Assembly: GCA_023954175.1 (NCBI GenBank) | Contig: JAMLIM010000004.1 | Span: 1 to 64,000, forward strand | Source of the DNA: Rhizobacter sp. | GTDB lineage: Bacteria; Pseudomonadota; Gammaproteobacteria; Burkholderiales; Burkholderiaceae_C | DNA length: 64,000 nucleotides | Direction of reading: 5' to 3' | In this document: positions 28,248 through 37,400 of the stretch, in pieces | Position numbering within the stretch: the stretch's first letter is position 1 | Layout of the letters: every line of letters begins with the position of its first letter | Notes under the pieces: generated by a model | What the model was told of the DNA's origin: nothing | Databases searched by the model: none | What the model saw: the letters and a program-made list of their open reading frames with translations, nothing else | Made by a program: the position numbers and the translations under genes

Positions 28248-28350
28248 GGATCGAGCCGGGTCTGGGCCGCCATTCTGGCCGGAATTGCAAGGTGGCGACG
28301 CGACCGCGCTGCTAGATTGCCGTGGTGTACTTTGCAAGGTCGAAGACCCG

Positions 28351-29892
28351 ATGAACAAGCGTTTCGCCACCCTCGCGGCCCGAGCCGCCGGCGCCTGCCT
28401 GGCGCTGACCGTCGGCACGGTCCTGTTCGCCCAGCCGCTGAGCGGCGCGCCAGCCGACCCCCAGCTCAAGTTCTCGACACCGATGCCGCCGGGTGTGGCC
28501 GTGCCCGACACGGTCGACACCCGACTCGGCACGCTGAATTTCGCTGGCGGCGTGCCCGACGCCGCCACGGCGCAAAAGCTCTACGACAACCTCGACTTCC
28601 AGCGCGCGGTGCAGGCCTACCTGCTCGGCCTGCCGCCGGTCAACCAGTTGTCGAACCGGCGCGCGATGCTGACCCAGGGGTCGGCGAATCTCACCGTGCC
28701 GATCTGGGAGCAGTTGGTGGACTCGCGCACGGTCGAGCTCACCGCCAACGACAACACGCCCTACACCTGGTTCTGGCTCGACCTGAAGAACGGCCCGCTG
28801 GTGCTGGAAGTGCCGCCCAAGGTGCTCGGCCTGATCAACGACATGTGGTACCGCTGGGCGGGCGACGTCGGCATCACCGGCCCCGACCGCGGCCGCGGCG
28901 GCAAGTACCTGCTGCTGCCCCCGGGCTACAAGGGCGAGGTGCCCAAGGGCTACCACGTGGTGCGGCCGGCCACCTTCAGCGTCTGGGTGCCATGGCGCAG
29001 CTTCCTCGTCAATGGCGACCCCAAGCCGGGCGTCGACGCGGTCAAGAAGTTCACCAGGATCTATCCGCTCGGCCAGGCGGCCAATCCGCCCAAGCTCAAC
29101 TTCGTGAACATGTCGGGCAAGCCCTTCAACATGGTCGGCCCCTCGGGCTACGCCTTCTGGGAAATGCTCAACCAGGTGGTGCAGGAAGAGCCCACCGACA
29201 CCATCGACGCGACGACGCTGGGCATGTGGGCGGCGATCGGCATCGAGAAGGGCAAACCCTTCGCGCCGGATGAACGCATGAAGAAGATCCTCACCGAGGC
29301 GGCGGCGGTGGGGGATGCGAGCGCGCGCACCATTGCCTACCGCCTGCGCGAACGCGCCGGCTACTACTACGACAACGCCAATTGGCGGCTGCCCTTCTTC
29401 GGCGGCTACAAGTTCGAGTCGCAGCCCGGCGTGGCCAACCTGGACGCCGCTGCGTTCTTCTTCTTCCTCGCCACCGGCGTGACGCCGGCGATGGACACCA
29501 AGATCGTCGGCGAAGGCTCGATCTATCCGTGGACCGCGCTCGACGCCAACAGCAACCCGCTCGATGGCGGCAAGAACTACAAGCTGCGCCTGCCGCCCAA
29601 CGTGCCGGCGAAGGACTTCTGGTCGGTGATCGTCTACAGCGGCCAGACGCGCTCGATGATCCAGACGAACGAGCAGTTCCCGAGCGTGAGCAGCCAGAAC
29701 AAGGGCGTGCAGAAGAACGCCGACGGCTCGATCGACGTGTTCTTCGGCCCGAAGGCGCCGGCCGGCAAGGAGGCCAACTGGGTGCAGACGATCCCGGGCC
29801 AGACCTGGTTCACGATCCTGCGCCTGTACGGCCCGCTCGAGCCGTGGTTCAACAAGAGCTGGCGGCCGGGGGAGATCGAGCTGCAGCCCTGA
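28351..29892 (+). CDS. DUF1254/DUF1214 domain protein, exported
   Basis: A 513-residue protein with a signal peptide (LALTVGTVLFAQPLSG), a DUF1254 domain (AVQAYLLGLPPVNQLSNRRAML, NDNTPYTWFWLDLKNGPLVLEVP) and a C-terminal DUF1214 domain (PAKDFWSVIVYSGQTRSMIQT, GPLEPWFNKSWRPGEIEL). This pair of domains is common in exported proteins of unknown function in soil and aquatic Proteobacteria. A terminator-like hairpin follows. Its divergent AraC neighbour suggests induction by a small molecule. Confidence 0.9.
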   Translation: MNKRFATLAARAAGACLALTVGTVLFAQPLSGAPADPQLKFSTPMPPGVAVPDTVDTRLGTLNFAGGVPDAATAQKLYDNLDFQRAVQAYLLGLPPVNQLSNRRAMLTQGSANLTVPIWEQLVDSRTVELTANDNTPYTWFWLDLKNGPLVLEVPPKVLGLINDMWYRWAGDVGITGPDRGRGGKYLLLPPGYKGEVPKGYHVVRPATFSVWVPWRSFLVNGDPKPGVDAVKKFTRIYPLGQAANPPKLNFVNMSGKPFNMVGPSGYAFWEMLNQVVQEEPTDTIDATTLGMWAAIGIEKGKPFAPDERMKKILTEAAAVGDASARTIAYRLRERAGYYYDNANWRLPFFGGYKFESQPGVANLDAAAFFFFLATGVTPAMDTKIVGEGSIYPWTALDANSNPLDGGKNYKLRLPPNVPAKDFWSVIVYSGQTRSMIQTNEQFPSVSSQNKGVQKNADGSIDVFFGPKAPAGKEANWVQTIPGQTWFTILRLYGPLEPWFNKSWRPGEIELQP

Positions 29893-29914
29893 GATTGCAG
29901 GGCGCAGGCAACGG

Positions 29915-29943
29915 AGGGCGCTGCGGCGCCCTTCGTCTTGTCG
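29915..29943 (+). terminator. probable rho-independent terminator after the DUF1254 gene
   Basis: A perfect 7-bp GC-rich stem (AGGGCGC at 29915-29921, GCGCCCT at 29926-29932) with a 4-base loop is followed by a T-rich tract TCGTCTTGT. It starts 22 bases after the stop codon. Confidence 0.6.
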
Positions 29944-30210
29944 GCTTCGCGGCTCGGGACTCGGACCGCACGCGCGTTGCGCCGCCGCTGTCGACGTGCC
30001 AAGGCAGGGTGGCGCATGGCGCGCGCGCTCGTCGCGCCGGTCCGGGCCAGCCCTTGCCTGCGCGAGCGGATGAGTACGCCTCGGATGCTCAACCGGCGCG
30101 GCGCCGGGCTGTCGGCGAACCCTGCGTTCTGTCCTCGAGCTGACGCAGACCGTCGCATGCACCTGGCCGGTGCGCGCGCCGCTGGTTAAAGTCGGCCCGA
30201 CTCCCATGAC
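29944..30210. other. intergenic stretch without a supported gene
   Basis: Between the terminator and the histidine kinase gene I see only GC-rich sequence with accidental open frames of low-complexity Arg/Ala composition. A TAAAGT at 30187-30192 could be the -10 of the kinase operon. Confidence 0.4.
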
Positions 30211-31635
30211 ATGACACCGATGGAACCGAACCCGGCCTTGCGCCGCACCGAGCCTCCGAGCCACGCCCAGCGCTTCGCCGCCTGGTCGGTGCGTGCGTTC
30301 CACGCCTACGCGAACTGGCTGGTCGGCATCAGCTGGAAGCGTTTCTTCGTGCTGTCCATCCTGCTGATGATCATCTCGGGCGTGCTGCAGAACCTGCCGC
30401 CCTTCAGCTGGCGCATCTCGGAGACCATCGAGCACCTGCCGCCCAAGCCGCCGCGGCCAGCCAAACCAGCGGTGTCGCTCGACAAGCCGGTGCACTACGA
30501 CGTCACGATCGATGAGCGCGGCATCCGCATCCGCCCGGCGGGCGAGAAGGCGGGCGCTGCCGCCAGCGCGGCGTCTGCGGGCAGCGCTGCAGATGCGACG
30601 GCTGCGACGGACGCTGCAAGCGCTGCGGAGAACAACGCGGCCGACAACGCGGCGAGCGGGGCAGCGGGCGACAAGGCAGCGCGTCACCCGAGGTTGCCGT
30701 CGATCTCGATCGACCTGCCGGCGAGCGTGAAGTCCTCGGAGGTCCGCGAGGCGGTCGAAGACGCGCGCCAGGCGATCGAGGAAGCCGTCAACGACGCCAA
30801 GCAGGCGCAGGCCGATGTCGAGCAGGCCAAGGCCGACATGATGGACCTGCCGCGCATGCGGGTTCGTCACGTCGAGCTCGGCGAGCCGCTGCCACCGATG
30901 GCGTTCTTCTTCATCATCGCCTCGATGATCCTGAAGATCACCTACAAGGGCCGGCTGCAGGCCGAGGTCAAGGCGGCCGCCGCGACCGAGACGGCGGAGG
31001 CCGAATCGCTCAAGCGCCAGGTCGTCGAGGCGCGCATGGCGGCGATGCAGGCGCAGGTGGAGCCGCACTTCCTGTTCAACACGCTGGCCTCGATCGACCA
31101 TCTGATCGAGACCGACCCGGCACGCGCAAGCAAGATGCAGAAGAACCTGATCGCGCTGCTGCGTGCAAGCATGCCCACGCTGCGCGAGGCCGACACCAAC
31201 CTCGGGCGCGAGCTCGCCGTGATCCGGCCCTACCTCGAGATCCTGAAGGTGCGCATGGAAGAACGCCTGCAGACCGAGATCGACGTCAGCGACGGCCTGC
31301 TGTCGGCCGAGTTCCCGCCGATGATGCTGCAGTCGCTGGTCGAGAACGCGATCAAGCACGGCCTGGAGCCCAAGGCCGAGGGCGGCACCCTGACCGTCGC
31401 CGCCGAGATCGTGGACGGCAACCTGGAGGTGAGCGTGGCCGACACCGGCCTCGGCTTCGGCAAGGCGGCGACCGCCGGCACCGGCCTGGGCCTGACGAAC
31501 ATCCGCGAGCGCCTGCAGCTGCTGTACGGCCAGCGCGCGCAGCTCGCAGTGACGGAAAATGAAGGCGGCGGCACGCGCGTCACGATCACCGTGCCGTATC
31601 GTTCCAAGGCTCGCAACGGAGGCACATCGCGATGA
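30211..31635 (+). CDS. LytS/AlgZ-type sensor histidine kinase
   Basis: A 474-residue kinase with a first membrane helix (about residues 45-62), a large linker that contains an Ala/Asp-rich low-complexity run (about 108-150) and a helical charged segment, a second hydrophobic segment (AFFFIIASMILKITY), then the HisKA_7TM/LytS phosphoacceptor region with EPHFLFNTLASIDHLIE and an HATPase with NAIKHGLEPKAEGG and TGLGLTNIRERL. It would phosphorylate the LytTR regulator two genes downstream. The in-frame ATG at 30220 is an alternative start. The linker should lie in the periplasm if both hydrophobic segments span the membrane. Confidence 0.9.
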   Translation: MTPMEPNPALRRTEPPSHAQRFAAWSVRAFHAYANWLVGISWKRFFVLSILLMIISGVLQNLPPFSWRISETIEHLPPKPPRPAKPAVSLDKPVHYDVTIDERGIRIRPAGEKAGAAASAASAGSAADATAATDAASAAENNAADNAASGAAGDKAARHPRLPSISIDLPASVKSSEVREAVEDARQAIEEAVNDAKQAQADVEQAKADMMDLPRMRVRHVELGEPLPPMAFFFIIASMILKITYKGRLQAEVKAAAATETAEAESLKRQVVEARMAAMQAQVEPHFLFNTLASIDHLIETDPARASKMQKNLIALLRASMPTLREADTNLGRELAVIRPYLEILKVRMEERLQTEIDVSDGLLSAEFPPMMLQSLVENAIKHGLEPKAEGGTLTVAAEIVDGNLEVSVADTGLGFGKAATAGTGLGLTNIRERLQLLYGQRAQLAVTENEGGGTRVTITVPYRSKARNGGTSR

Positions 31636-32087
31636 GCAAGTTCCTGGTCGCGCTCGGCGTGCTCGCCCTGCTCGGCGCCGCAGGGCTGCTGATGTTGTTC
31701 GTGGCGCTGCATGGGCTGCCGCACGACGCGGTGCAGATCAGCGTCAACGACCGCGAGATCCACCTCGCCGACCTGTCGAACTGGCAGGTGGCCGGCGGCG
31801 GCTTGGGCCTGCTGCTCGGGCTGGCGGTGCTCGTGATCGTGGTGCCGCTCGTGCTGTTGCTCGGCTTGCTGCTGCCGGTGCTGCTCGCCGTCGGCGCGGT
31901 GTTGTTCGTCGTCGGCCTCGCGCTGGGCATCGGCGTGCTCGGCATGGCGCCGCTGCTGCTGCCCCTGCTGCTGCTGTTCTGGCTGTGGCGGCGTGCGCAG
32001 CGGCGCGCCCGGCTCGCCGAGCGGGCGGCGCAGGCGGCGCGCGCCGAGCCTTCGCGCAGCGACACATCGAACACAATCAACCTGTGA
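31632..32087 (+). CDS. small membrane protein between kinase and regulator
   Basis: A 151-residue protein with an N-terminal hydrophobic helix, a polar segment of about 30 residues (DAVQISVNDREIHLADLSNWQ), then a long run of Leu/Val/Gly-rich helices and a basic C-terminal tail. I do not recognise a family. It overlaps the kinase stop (ATGA) and its own stop overlaps the regulator start (GTGA), so the three proteins are made together; a role in sensing or kinase control is plausible. Confidence 0.8.
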   Translation: MSKFLVALGVLALLGAAGLLMLFVALHGLPHDAVQISVNDREIHLADLSNWQVAGGGLGLLLGLAVLVIVVPLVLLLGLLLPVLLAVGAVLFVVGLALGIGVLGMAPLLLPLLLLFWLWRRAQRRARLAERAAQAARAEPSRSDTSNTINL

Positions 32088-32896
32088 CGACGCGTGCCCT
32101 GATCGCCGACGACGAACGCCTGATGCGCGAGCAGTTGCGCACGCGCCTCGCCGAGGTCTGGCCCGAGCTCGAACTCGTCGGCGAGGCGAAGAACGGCGTC
32201 GAGGCGGTCGAGCTGACGGCCAAGCTCCACCCCGACCTCGTCTTCCTCGACATCCGCATGCCCGGCATGACGGGGGTCGACGCGGCGCGCCAGATCGCCC
32301 AACTACCGACCGATGACGATTGGCCGGGCTGCGAGATCGTCTTCATCACCGCCTACGACCAGTATGCGGTCGAGGCCTTCGAGCAAGGCGTGGTGGACTA
32401 TGTGTTGAAGCCCGCCGAGCGCGAGCGCCTCGCGCTCACCGTCGAGCGCATCAAGCGCCGCCTTGCGCAGCGCGACGATGCGGGCCAGGCGGCGGACGAT
32501 CCCTCCCCCGCCGCGTTGCAGCAGCTGCTCAACACGCTCGCTGCCAGGCTCGACCCCAACGCGACGCCGAACCGGTTGAAGTGGATCCAGGCCACCGTCG
32601 GCCAGAGCATCCAGATGATCCCGGTCGAAGAGGTGCTGTTCTTCATCAGCGACGAGAAGTACACCCGGGTGCAGACGGCGCACATCGAGGCCCTGATCCG
32701 CAAGCCGATCAAGGAACTCGTCGAAGAGCTCGACATGAACCTCTTCTGGCAGATCCACCGCTCGACGCTCGTCAACACCAAGGCGATCGCCGGCGTCAGC
32801 CGCGACCTGCGCGGCCGCCAGCTCGTCGCCGTCAAGGGCCACCCCCAGAAGCTCGAAGTCAGCCGCAGCTACGCCGGGCTGTTCAAAGGCATGTAG
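32084..32896 (+). CDS. LytTR-type response regulator
   Basis: A 270-residue regulator. The receiver domain has the acidic pair in LIADDERLM, the phosphorylated Asp in LVFLDIRMPGMTG, the Thr in VFITAYDQYA and the Lys in DYVLKPAER. The C-terminal LytTR DNA-binding domain includes IPVEEVLFFISDEKYTRV and FWQIHRSTLVNTKAIAGV. It is the AlgR/LytR type and is the partner of the upstream kinase. The GTG start overlaps the stop of the small membrane protein. Confidence 0.93.
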   Translation: MTTRALIADDERLMREQLRTRLAEVWPELELVGEAKNGVEAVELTAKLHPDLVFLDIRMPGMTGVDAARQIAQLPTDDDWPGCEIVFITAYDQYAVEAFEQGVVDYVLKPAERERLALTVERIKRRLAQRDDAGQAADDPSPAALQQLLNTLAARLDPNATPNRLKWIQATVGQSIQMIPVEEVLFFISDEKYTRVQTAHIEALIRKPIKELVEELDMNLFWQIHRSTLVNTKAIAGVSRDLRGRQLVAVKGHPQKLEVSRSYAGLFKGM

Positions 32897-32943
32897 GACC
32901 CGGCGTGCAGGGAAGGAGACGGCCGCGGCGCACCCTACCACCC

Positions 32944-33018
32944 TACAATGCCTCCCCGCACTCAAATGGTGCACCTCGCCCAACAAGCCTTGTCCGGCCG
33001 GGGCTTGTCTGCTGGAGG
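32944..33018 (+). promoter_or_regulatory. gdhA promoter -10, leader hairpin and ribosome binding site
   Basis: TACAAT (32944-32949) is a plausible -10 that would give a leader of about 70 bases. Inside it a 7-bp inverted repeat ACAAGCC (32983-32989) / GGCTTGT (33002-33008) forms a hairpin ending five bases before the strong ribosome binding site GGAGG (33014-33018). The close spacing could allow translational control. I see no riboswitch family signature. Confidence 0.35.
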
Positions 33019-33023
33019 CCGCT

Positions 33024-34367
33024 TTGAAATTCGATCGCCCGGAAAACTTCCTCGACGCGGTGGCGCGTCGCGACCCGCACCAAACCGAGTTCCTGCAGGC
33101 CGTGCGCGAGGTGATGGTCAGCCTCTGGCCCTTCGTCCAGGCAAATCCGCAATACGCCGAGTACGCGCTGCTGGAGCGCCTCGTCGAGCCCGAGCGCGTG
33201 ATCCAGTTTCGCGTCGCCTGGGTCGACGACGCCGGCCAGACGCAGGTGAACCGCGCGTTTCGCGTGCAGCACAGTTCGGCGATCGGCCCTTTCAAGGGCG
33301 GCATGCGCTTTCATCCGTCGGTCACGCTGTCGATCCTGAAATTCCTCGCCTTCGAGCAGACGCTGAAGAACTCGCTCACCACCCTGCCGATGGGCGGCGG
33401 CAAGGGCGGCTCCGACTTCGACCCCAAGGGCAAGAGCGACGGCGAGGTGATGCGCTTTTGCCAGGCGCTGATGAGCGAGCTGTATCGCCACCTCGGCTCG
33501 CAAACCGACGTGCCGGCGGGCGACATCGGCGTCGGCGCGCGCGAGGTCGGCTTCATGGCCGGCGCCATGAAGAAGCTCTCCAACGACACCGGCTGCGTCT
33601 TCACCGGCAAGCACATCGCCTATGGCGGCAGCCTGATCCGGCCGGAGGGCACCGGCTACGGCACGGTGTACTTCGCCGAGCAGATGCTGCACCGCGAGGA
33701 CCAGACCTTCGACGGCCGCAGGGTGTCGATCTCCGGCTCGGGCAACGTCGCCCAGTACGCCGCCGAGAAGGCGATCGAACTCGGCGCGCGCGTGATCACG
33801 TTCTCGGACTCCGGCGGCACCGTCGTCGACCGGGACGGCATCGACACCGAGAAGCTTGAGGCACTGATCGAGTGGAAGAACGTCAAGCGCGGCCGGCTGT
33901 CCGAGTTCGCGACCCGGTTCGGCCTGAAGTTCGAAGCCGGCAAGCGCCCGTGGCATGTGCCGACGGACATCGCACTGCCGTGCGCCACCGAGAACGAACT
34001 CGACGAACACGACGCCGAAACCCTGGTCGCCAACGGCGTCGCCTGCGTCGCCGAAGGCGCCAACATGCCGTGCACGCCCGGGGCGATGGATGTCTTCGAG
34101 AACGCGCGCACGCTGTACGGCCCCGGCAAGGCGAGCAACGCCGGCGGCGTCGCCGTCTCGGGGCTGGAGATGTCGCAAAGCGCGCAGCGCTTCTCGTGGA
34201 CCGCCGGCGAAGTCGATGCCCGGCTGCACGCGATCATGATGGACATCCACGAGAACTGCGTGCGCCACGGCAAGCGCGAAGACGGCTCGATCAACTACGT
34301 CGCCGGCGCCAACATCGCCGGCTTCGTCAAGGTCGCCGACGCGATGCTGATGCAGGGCGTTTATTGA
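33024..34367 (+). CDS. gdhA: NADP-type glutamate dehydrogenase
   Basis: A 447-residue hexameric-type glutamate dehydrogenase that interconverts 2-oxoglutarate plus ammonia and glutamate. The Glu/Leu/Phe/Val dehydrogenase signature is LPMGGGKGGSDFDPKGKSD, with its catalytic Lys, followed by PAGDIGVG and the nucleotide-binding ISGSGNVAQYAAEKA. The length is typical of the NADP-linked biosynthetic enzyme. The start is a TTG, chosen because GGAGG lies five bases upstream and MKFDRPENFLDAV aligns with family N termini; no ATG is available. Confidence 0.95.
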   Translation: MKFDRPENFLDAVARRDPHQTEFLQAVREVMVSLWPFVQANPQYAEYALLERLVEPERVIQFRVAWVDDAGQTQVNRAFRVQHSSAIGPFKGGMRFHPSVTLSILKFLAFEQTLKNSLTTLPMGGGKGGSDFDPKGKSDGEVMRFCQALMSELYRHLGSQTDVPAGDIGVGAREVGFMAGAMKKLSNDTGCVFTGKHIAYGGSLIRPEGTGYGTVYFAEQMLHREDQTFDGRRVSISGSGNVAQYAAEKAIELGARVITFSDSGGTVVDRDGIDTEKLEALIEWKNVKRGRLSEFATRFGLKFEAGKRPWHVPTDIALPCATENELDEHDAETLVANGVACVAEGANMPCTPGAMDVFENARTLYGPGKASNAGGVAVSGLEMSQSAQRFSWTAGEVDARLHAIMMDIHENCVRHGKREDGSINYVAGANIAGFVKVADAMLMQGVY

Positions 34368-34468
34368 GCGCACCACCCGGCTTCACCCGAGAAGCGTCAG
34401 AAGCTCTCGCGCCGTGAGCGCCGCGCACGGCGGGCGCAGTACCCGCCGGCTTCAGCCGCGCTGCCGCC

Positions 34469-37400
34469 TTACCCCGCCACCCATTGCCCGTTCACCTGCC
34501 GCGCACGGCCGAGCGCGGCGAGCGCTTCGAGGATCGGCGGCACGCGGCGCTTCCACGGCCCGCGGCCGGTGAAGGCGGCAATGATCGCTTCGGCATCGAT
34601 CGGCCGCGCCGCTGCGGCGAGCACATCGGCCACGCCTCGCATCTGCTCGGGCAGCGTCGTCGGCCATGAGCGCCGCGCGGACGCGGCGGCCGCCGGCTTC
34701 GCGGGCAGCGCCGCGCCTGCATCGATCTCGATCTCGGCCTGCGTTGGTGTGGACGTGGGCAGTGGCGCGGCGCCGGCGGCGCGCCGCGCCGGGTCCTGGA
34801 AGTCGGGGCGCAACCAGCGCACCAGCCCGCGCGCCTCCTCGGCGGCGCGCTCGGCGTTGAGGGCGACGAGGCGGGTCAGCAGCGCCTCCTCCGCCTCGGC
34901 CTGCGCGGCCGGCTTCTCGGGCCAGGGCAGCGTGCCGCCCGGCTTGCCGACGAGCAGGGGCGCGAGGTCGGCCCAGCCGTAAGCCTGCAGCACGAGCGCG
35001 TCGAGCCGGTCGTGCAGTTCGGCGAGCACGCTGACGAGGCCATCGGCGTGCGTCACGCGCTCCTTCGCCGTCAACGCGCGGCCGAGGCGCAAGGCGTCGA
35101 GCACGTTGTACATGTCGGTCAGCGTGAGCGTGGCGTGCGCCGCCTGCTGGCGCTTGCGATGCGCGTCGAGTTCTTCGGCGAGGGCGGCGATCTGCGCGGC
35201 GAGTTCGGGTTGAACGGAAAGGTCCGGAAAGGGAAAAGGTTCGAAGCAGCGCGTCTTGTTGTATCGCGGGTCATTGCCCGCCCCGAGCCTGCCGCCGGTG
35301 CGCAGTGCCCATTGCACGTGCACTCGACTTGAAAGCACACCAAGGAGCAGCCCCTGATCGCTGGCGACGGTCAACAATGCCTGGTCGGCGAGCGTGCCAG
35401 CGTCAAGGAACTGAAACGCCCGATGCCTCGCGGTGATCGGCGTTGCAATGAATCGCGGCAGCCCGCCGAGTGCCGCGCGCATCGCGGGCTGGTTCTCACC
35501 GAACAGCCACCAGTTGGCCCGATAGGTCTCGCGCGGGTTGTGGTCGCGCTCCGGCTTGGCACGATTCAAGAGCCATTGATAGACCGCCGGGTAGCTGACG
35601 CGCAACTCGGTTTCGGTCAGTCCGAAGGTGTCCAGCGCGAGCACTTCACGCGGACGCTCGGTGAGGTCTCTGCCATTGCGGAGCGGCTTGAGAATGGAGG
35701 CAGCGGCGAGCGACGCGGCGTCAGTCTCGGATACGACGAATCCGTTCGCAAGCAGTTGGACGCCGCGGTTGCCAAGGCCACGGTTGGCTTGAAGCGCGAC
35801 GACCGCAGCCACATTCGCACCAATCTTCAGATCCGAATGCACGACGCCTCGCGCGAACCTGAAGCTCACCTGCGCGCTGCCATCGCCCGCCGGCGTCTCG
35901 CGCACCACGCTCAGCAACTCGCCCACGCCCCCACCGGCGGCGCCGACCGTCATGCTGATGCGCACCGCCGCGCCGTCGGCGCTGTCCACCCATGGATGGT
36001 CCGCAATCGCATAAGCCAGATGGATTGCCTTCGCGCCCACCAACGCCGCCTGCACGACGCGGCGGTTGAAGGTCTGCGGCAGGCTGTTGGTCGTGATCAA
36101 TCCGAACCGCCGTGCTTCGCCGGACGCGAGCTTCTGCGCGGCCGCGTGCCACCAGTGCATCACGAAGTCGGCGCTCTCGGGCACATCGCTCCAGGTGCTG
36201 CGCAGTGCATCGGCGTAGCCGTCGCCGAGCGCGCGGCGCACCGTGCTCGCGCCGATGAACGGCGGATTGCCGACGATGAAGTCCGACGCCGGCCAGACTG
36301 CCTTGCGCGGGTTCGTGTACTTCTCCAGCGGCACCTGGAACGCCTCGTCCGGCACCGGCTCGCCCGTCACCGCATGCGGCTTCATGTGCTTGCCGTCCCA
36401 GCGGGTGACGGGCCTGCCCTGCGCATCCAGCACGCAGTCGATGCGGTCGTAGGCGAGGACCGCATCGCGGCATTCGATGTTGCCGTAGTCGTGGATCACG
36501 GGCTCGGCGACGCTCGCGTTGCCGAGGGTGCGGATGTGCCATTGCAGGAAGCCGATCCACAGCACGAGCTCGGCGAGCGCGGCGGCGCGCGGGTTGATCT
36601 CGATGCCGAGGAGCTGTTGCAGGGTGACGGTCTCGCCCTGCAGGCCGAGCTTGCCCTGCGAATCGCCGAACGCGTCGAGCTGGTTGAACACTTCGCCTTC
36701 GAGGCGCTTCAGGTGTTCGAGCGTGACGTAGAGAAAGTTGCCGCTGCCGCAGGCCGGGTCGAGCACGCGCGTGGTGCACAGCTTGTGATGAAAGCGCCGC
36801 ACCTCGGCGCGCGCTTCGTCCATCCTGCCCTCGCCGGCCAGCAGCAGCGCGGCGCCCTGGGCGTCGGCCCAATCGGCGCGCAGCGGCTGCACGACGGTCG
36901 GCAGCACGAGGCGCTCGACATACGCGCGCGGGGTGTAGTGCGCGCCGAGCGCGTGACGCTCTTCGGGCGCGAGCGCGCGTTCCAGCAAGGTGCCGAAGAT
37001 GGCAGGCTCCACCTCGCGCCAGTTGGCGTTGGCCGCGCGCAGCAGGCCGTCGATCTGCGCGCGATCGAGCGGCAGCACGTAGCCGTCCGCCGCGGCGCCC
37101 TTGAAGAGCTTGCCGTTGAAGCGCAGCACGTCGCGCGCGAGCGCGGCGCTGAAGCCGCCACGGTCCATGTCGGCCCAGAGCGCGCGCAGCATGTTGTGAA
37201 GCGTCGCCGGGCTTTCGCGATGGTGTTCGAGCAGGTCCTTGAAGCTGCGCTCGGGCAGCAGCGCCACGTCCTCGGCGAACATGCTGAACAGGCAGCGCGT
37301 CAGGAAGGCGGCGACGGCCTGCGGCGCATGGCCGGCGGCTTCGAGCGAACTGGCGAGCGCTGCAAGCTCCGCCGCCACTTCGCGCGTGACCTTGGCGCTG

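Noticed and set aside
28312..31359. 1015-codon minus-strand frame over DUF1254 and the kinase
   Set aside because: Antisense frame without any domain; both plus-strand genes have complete families.
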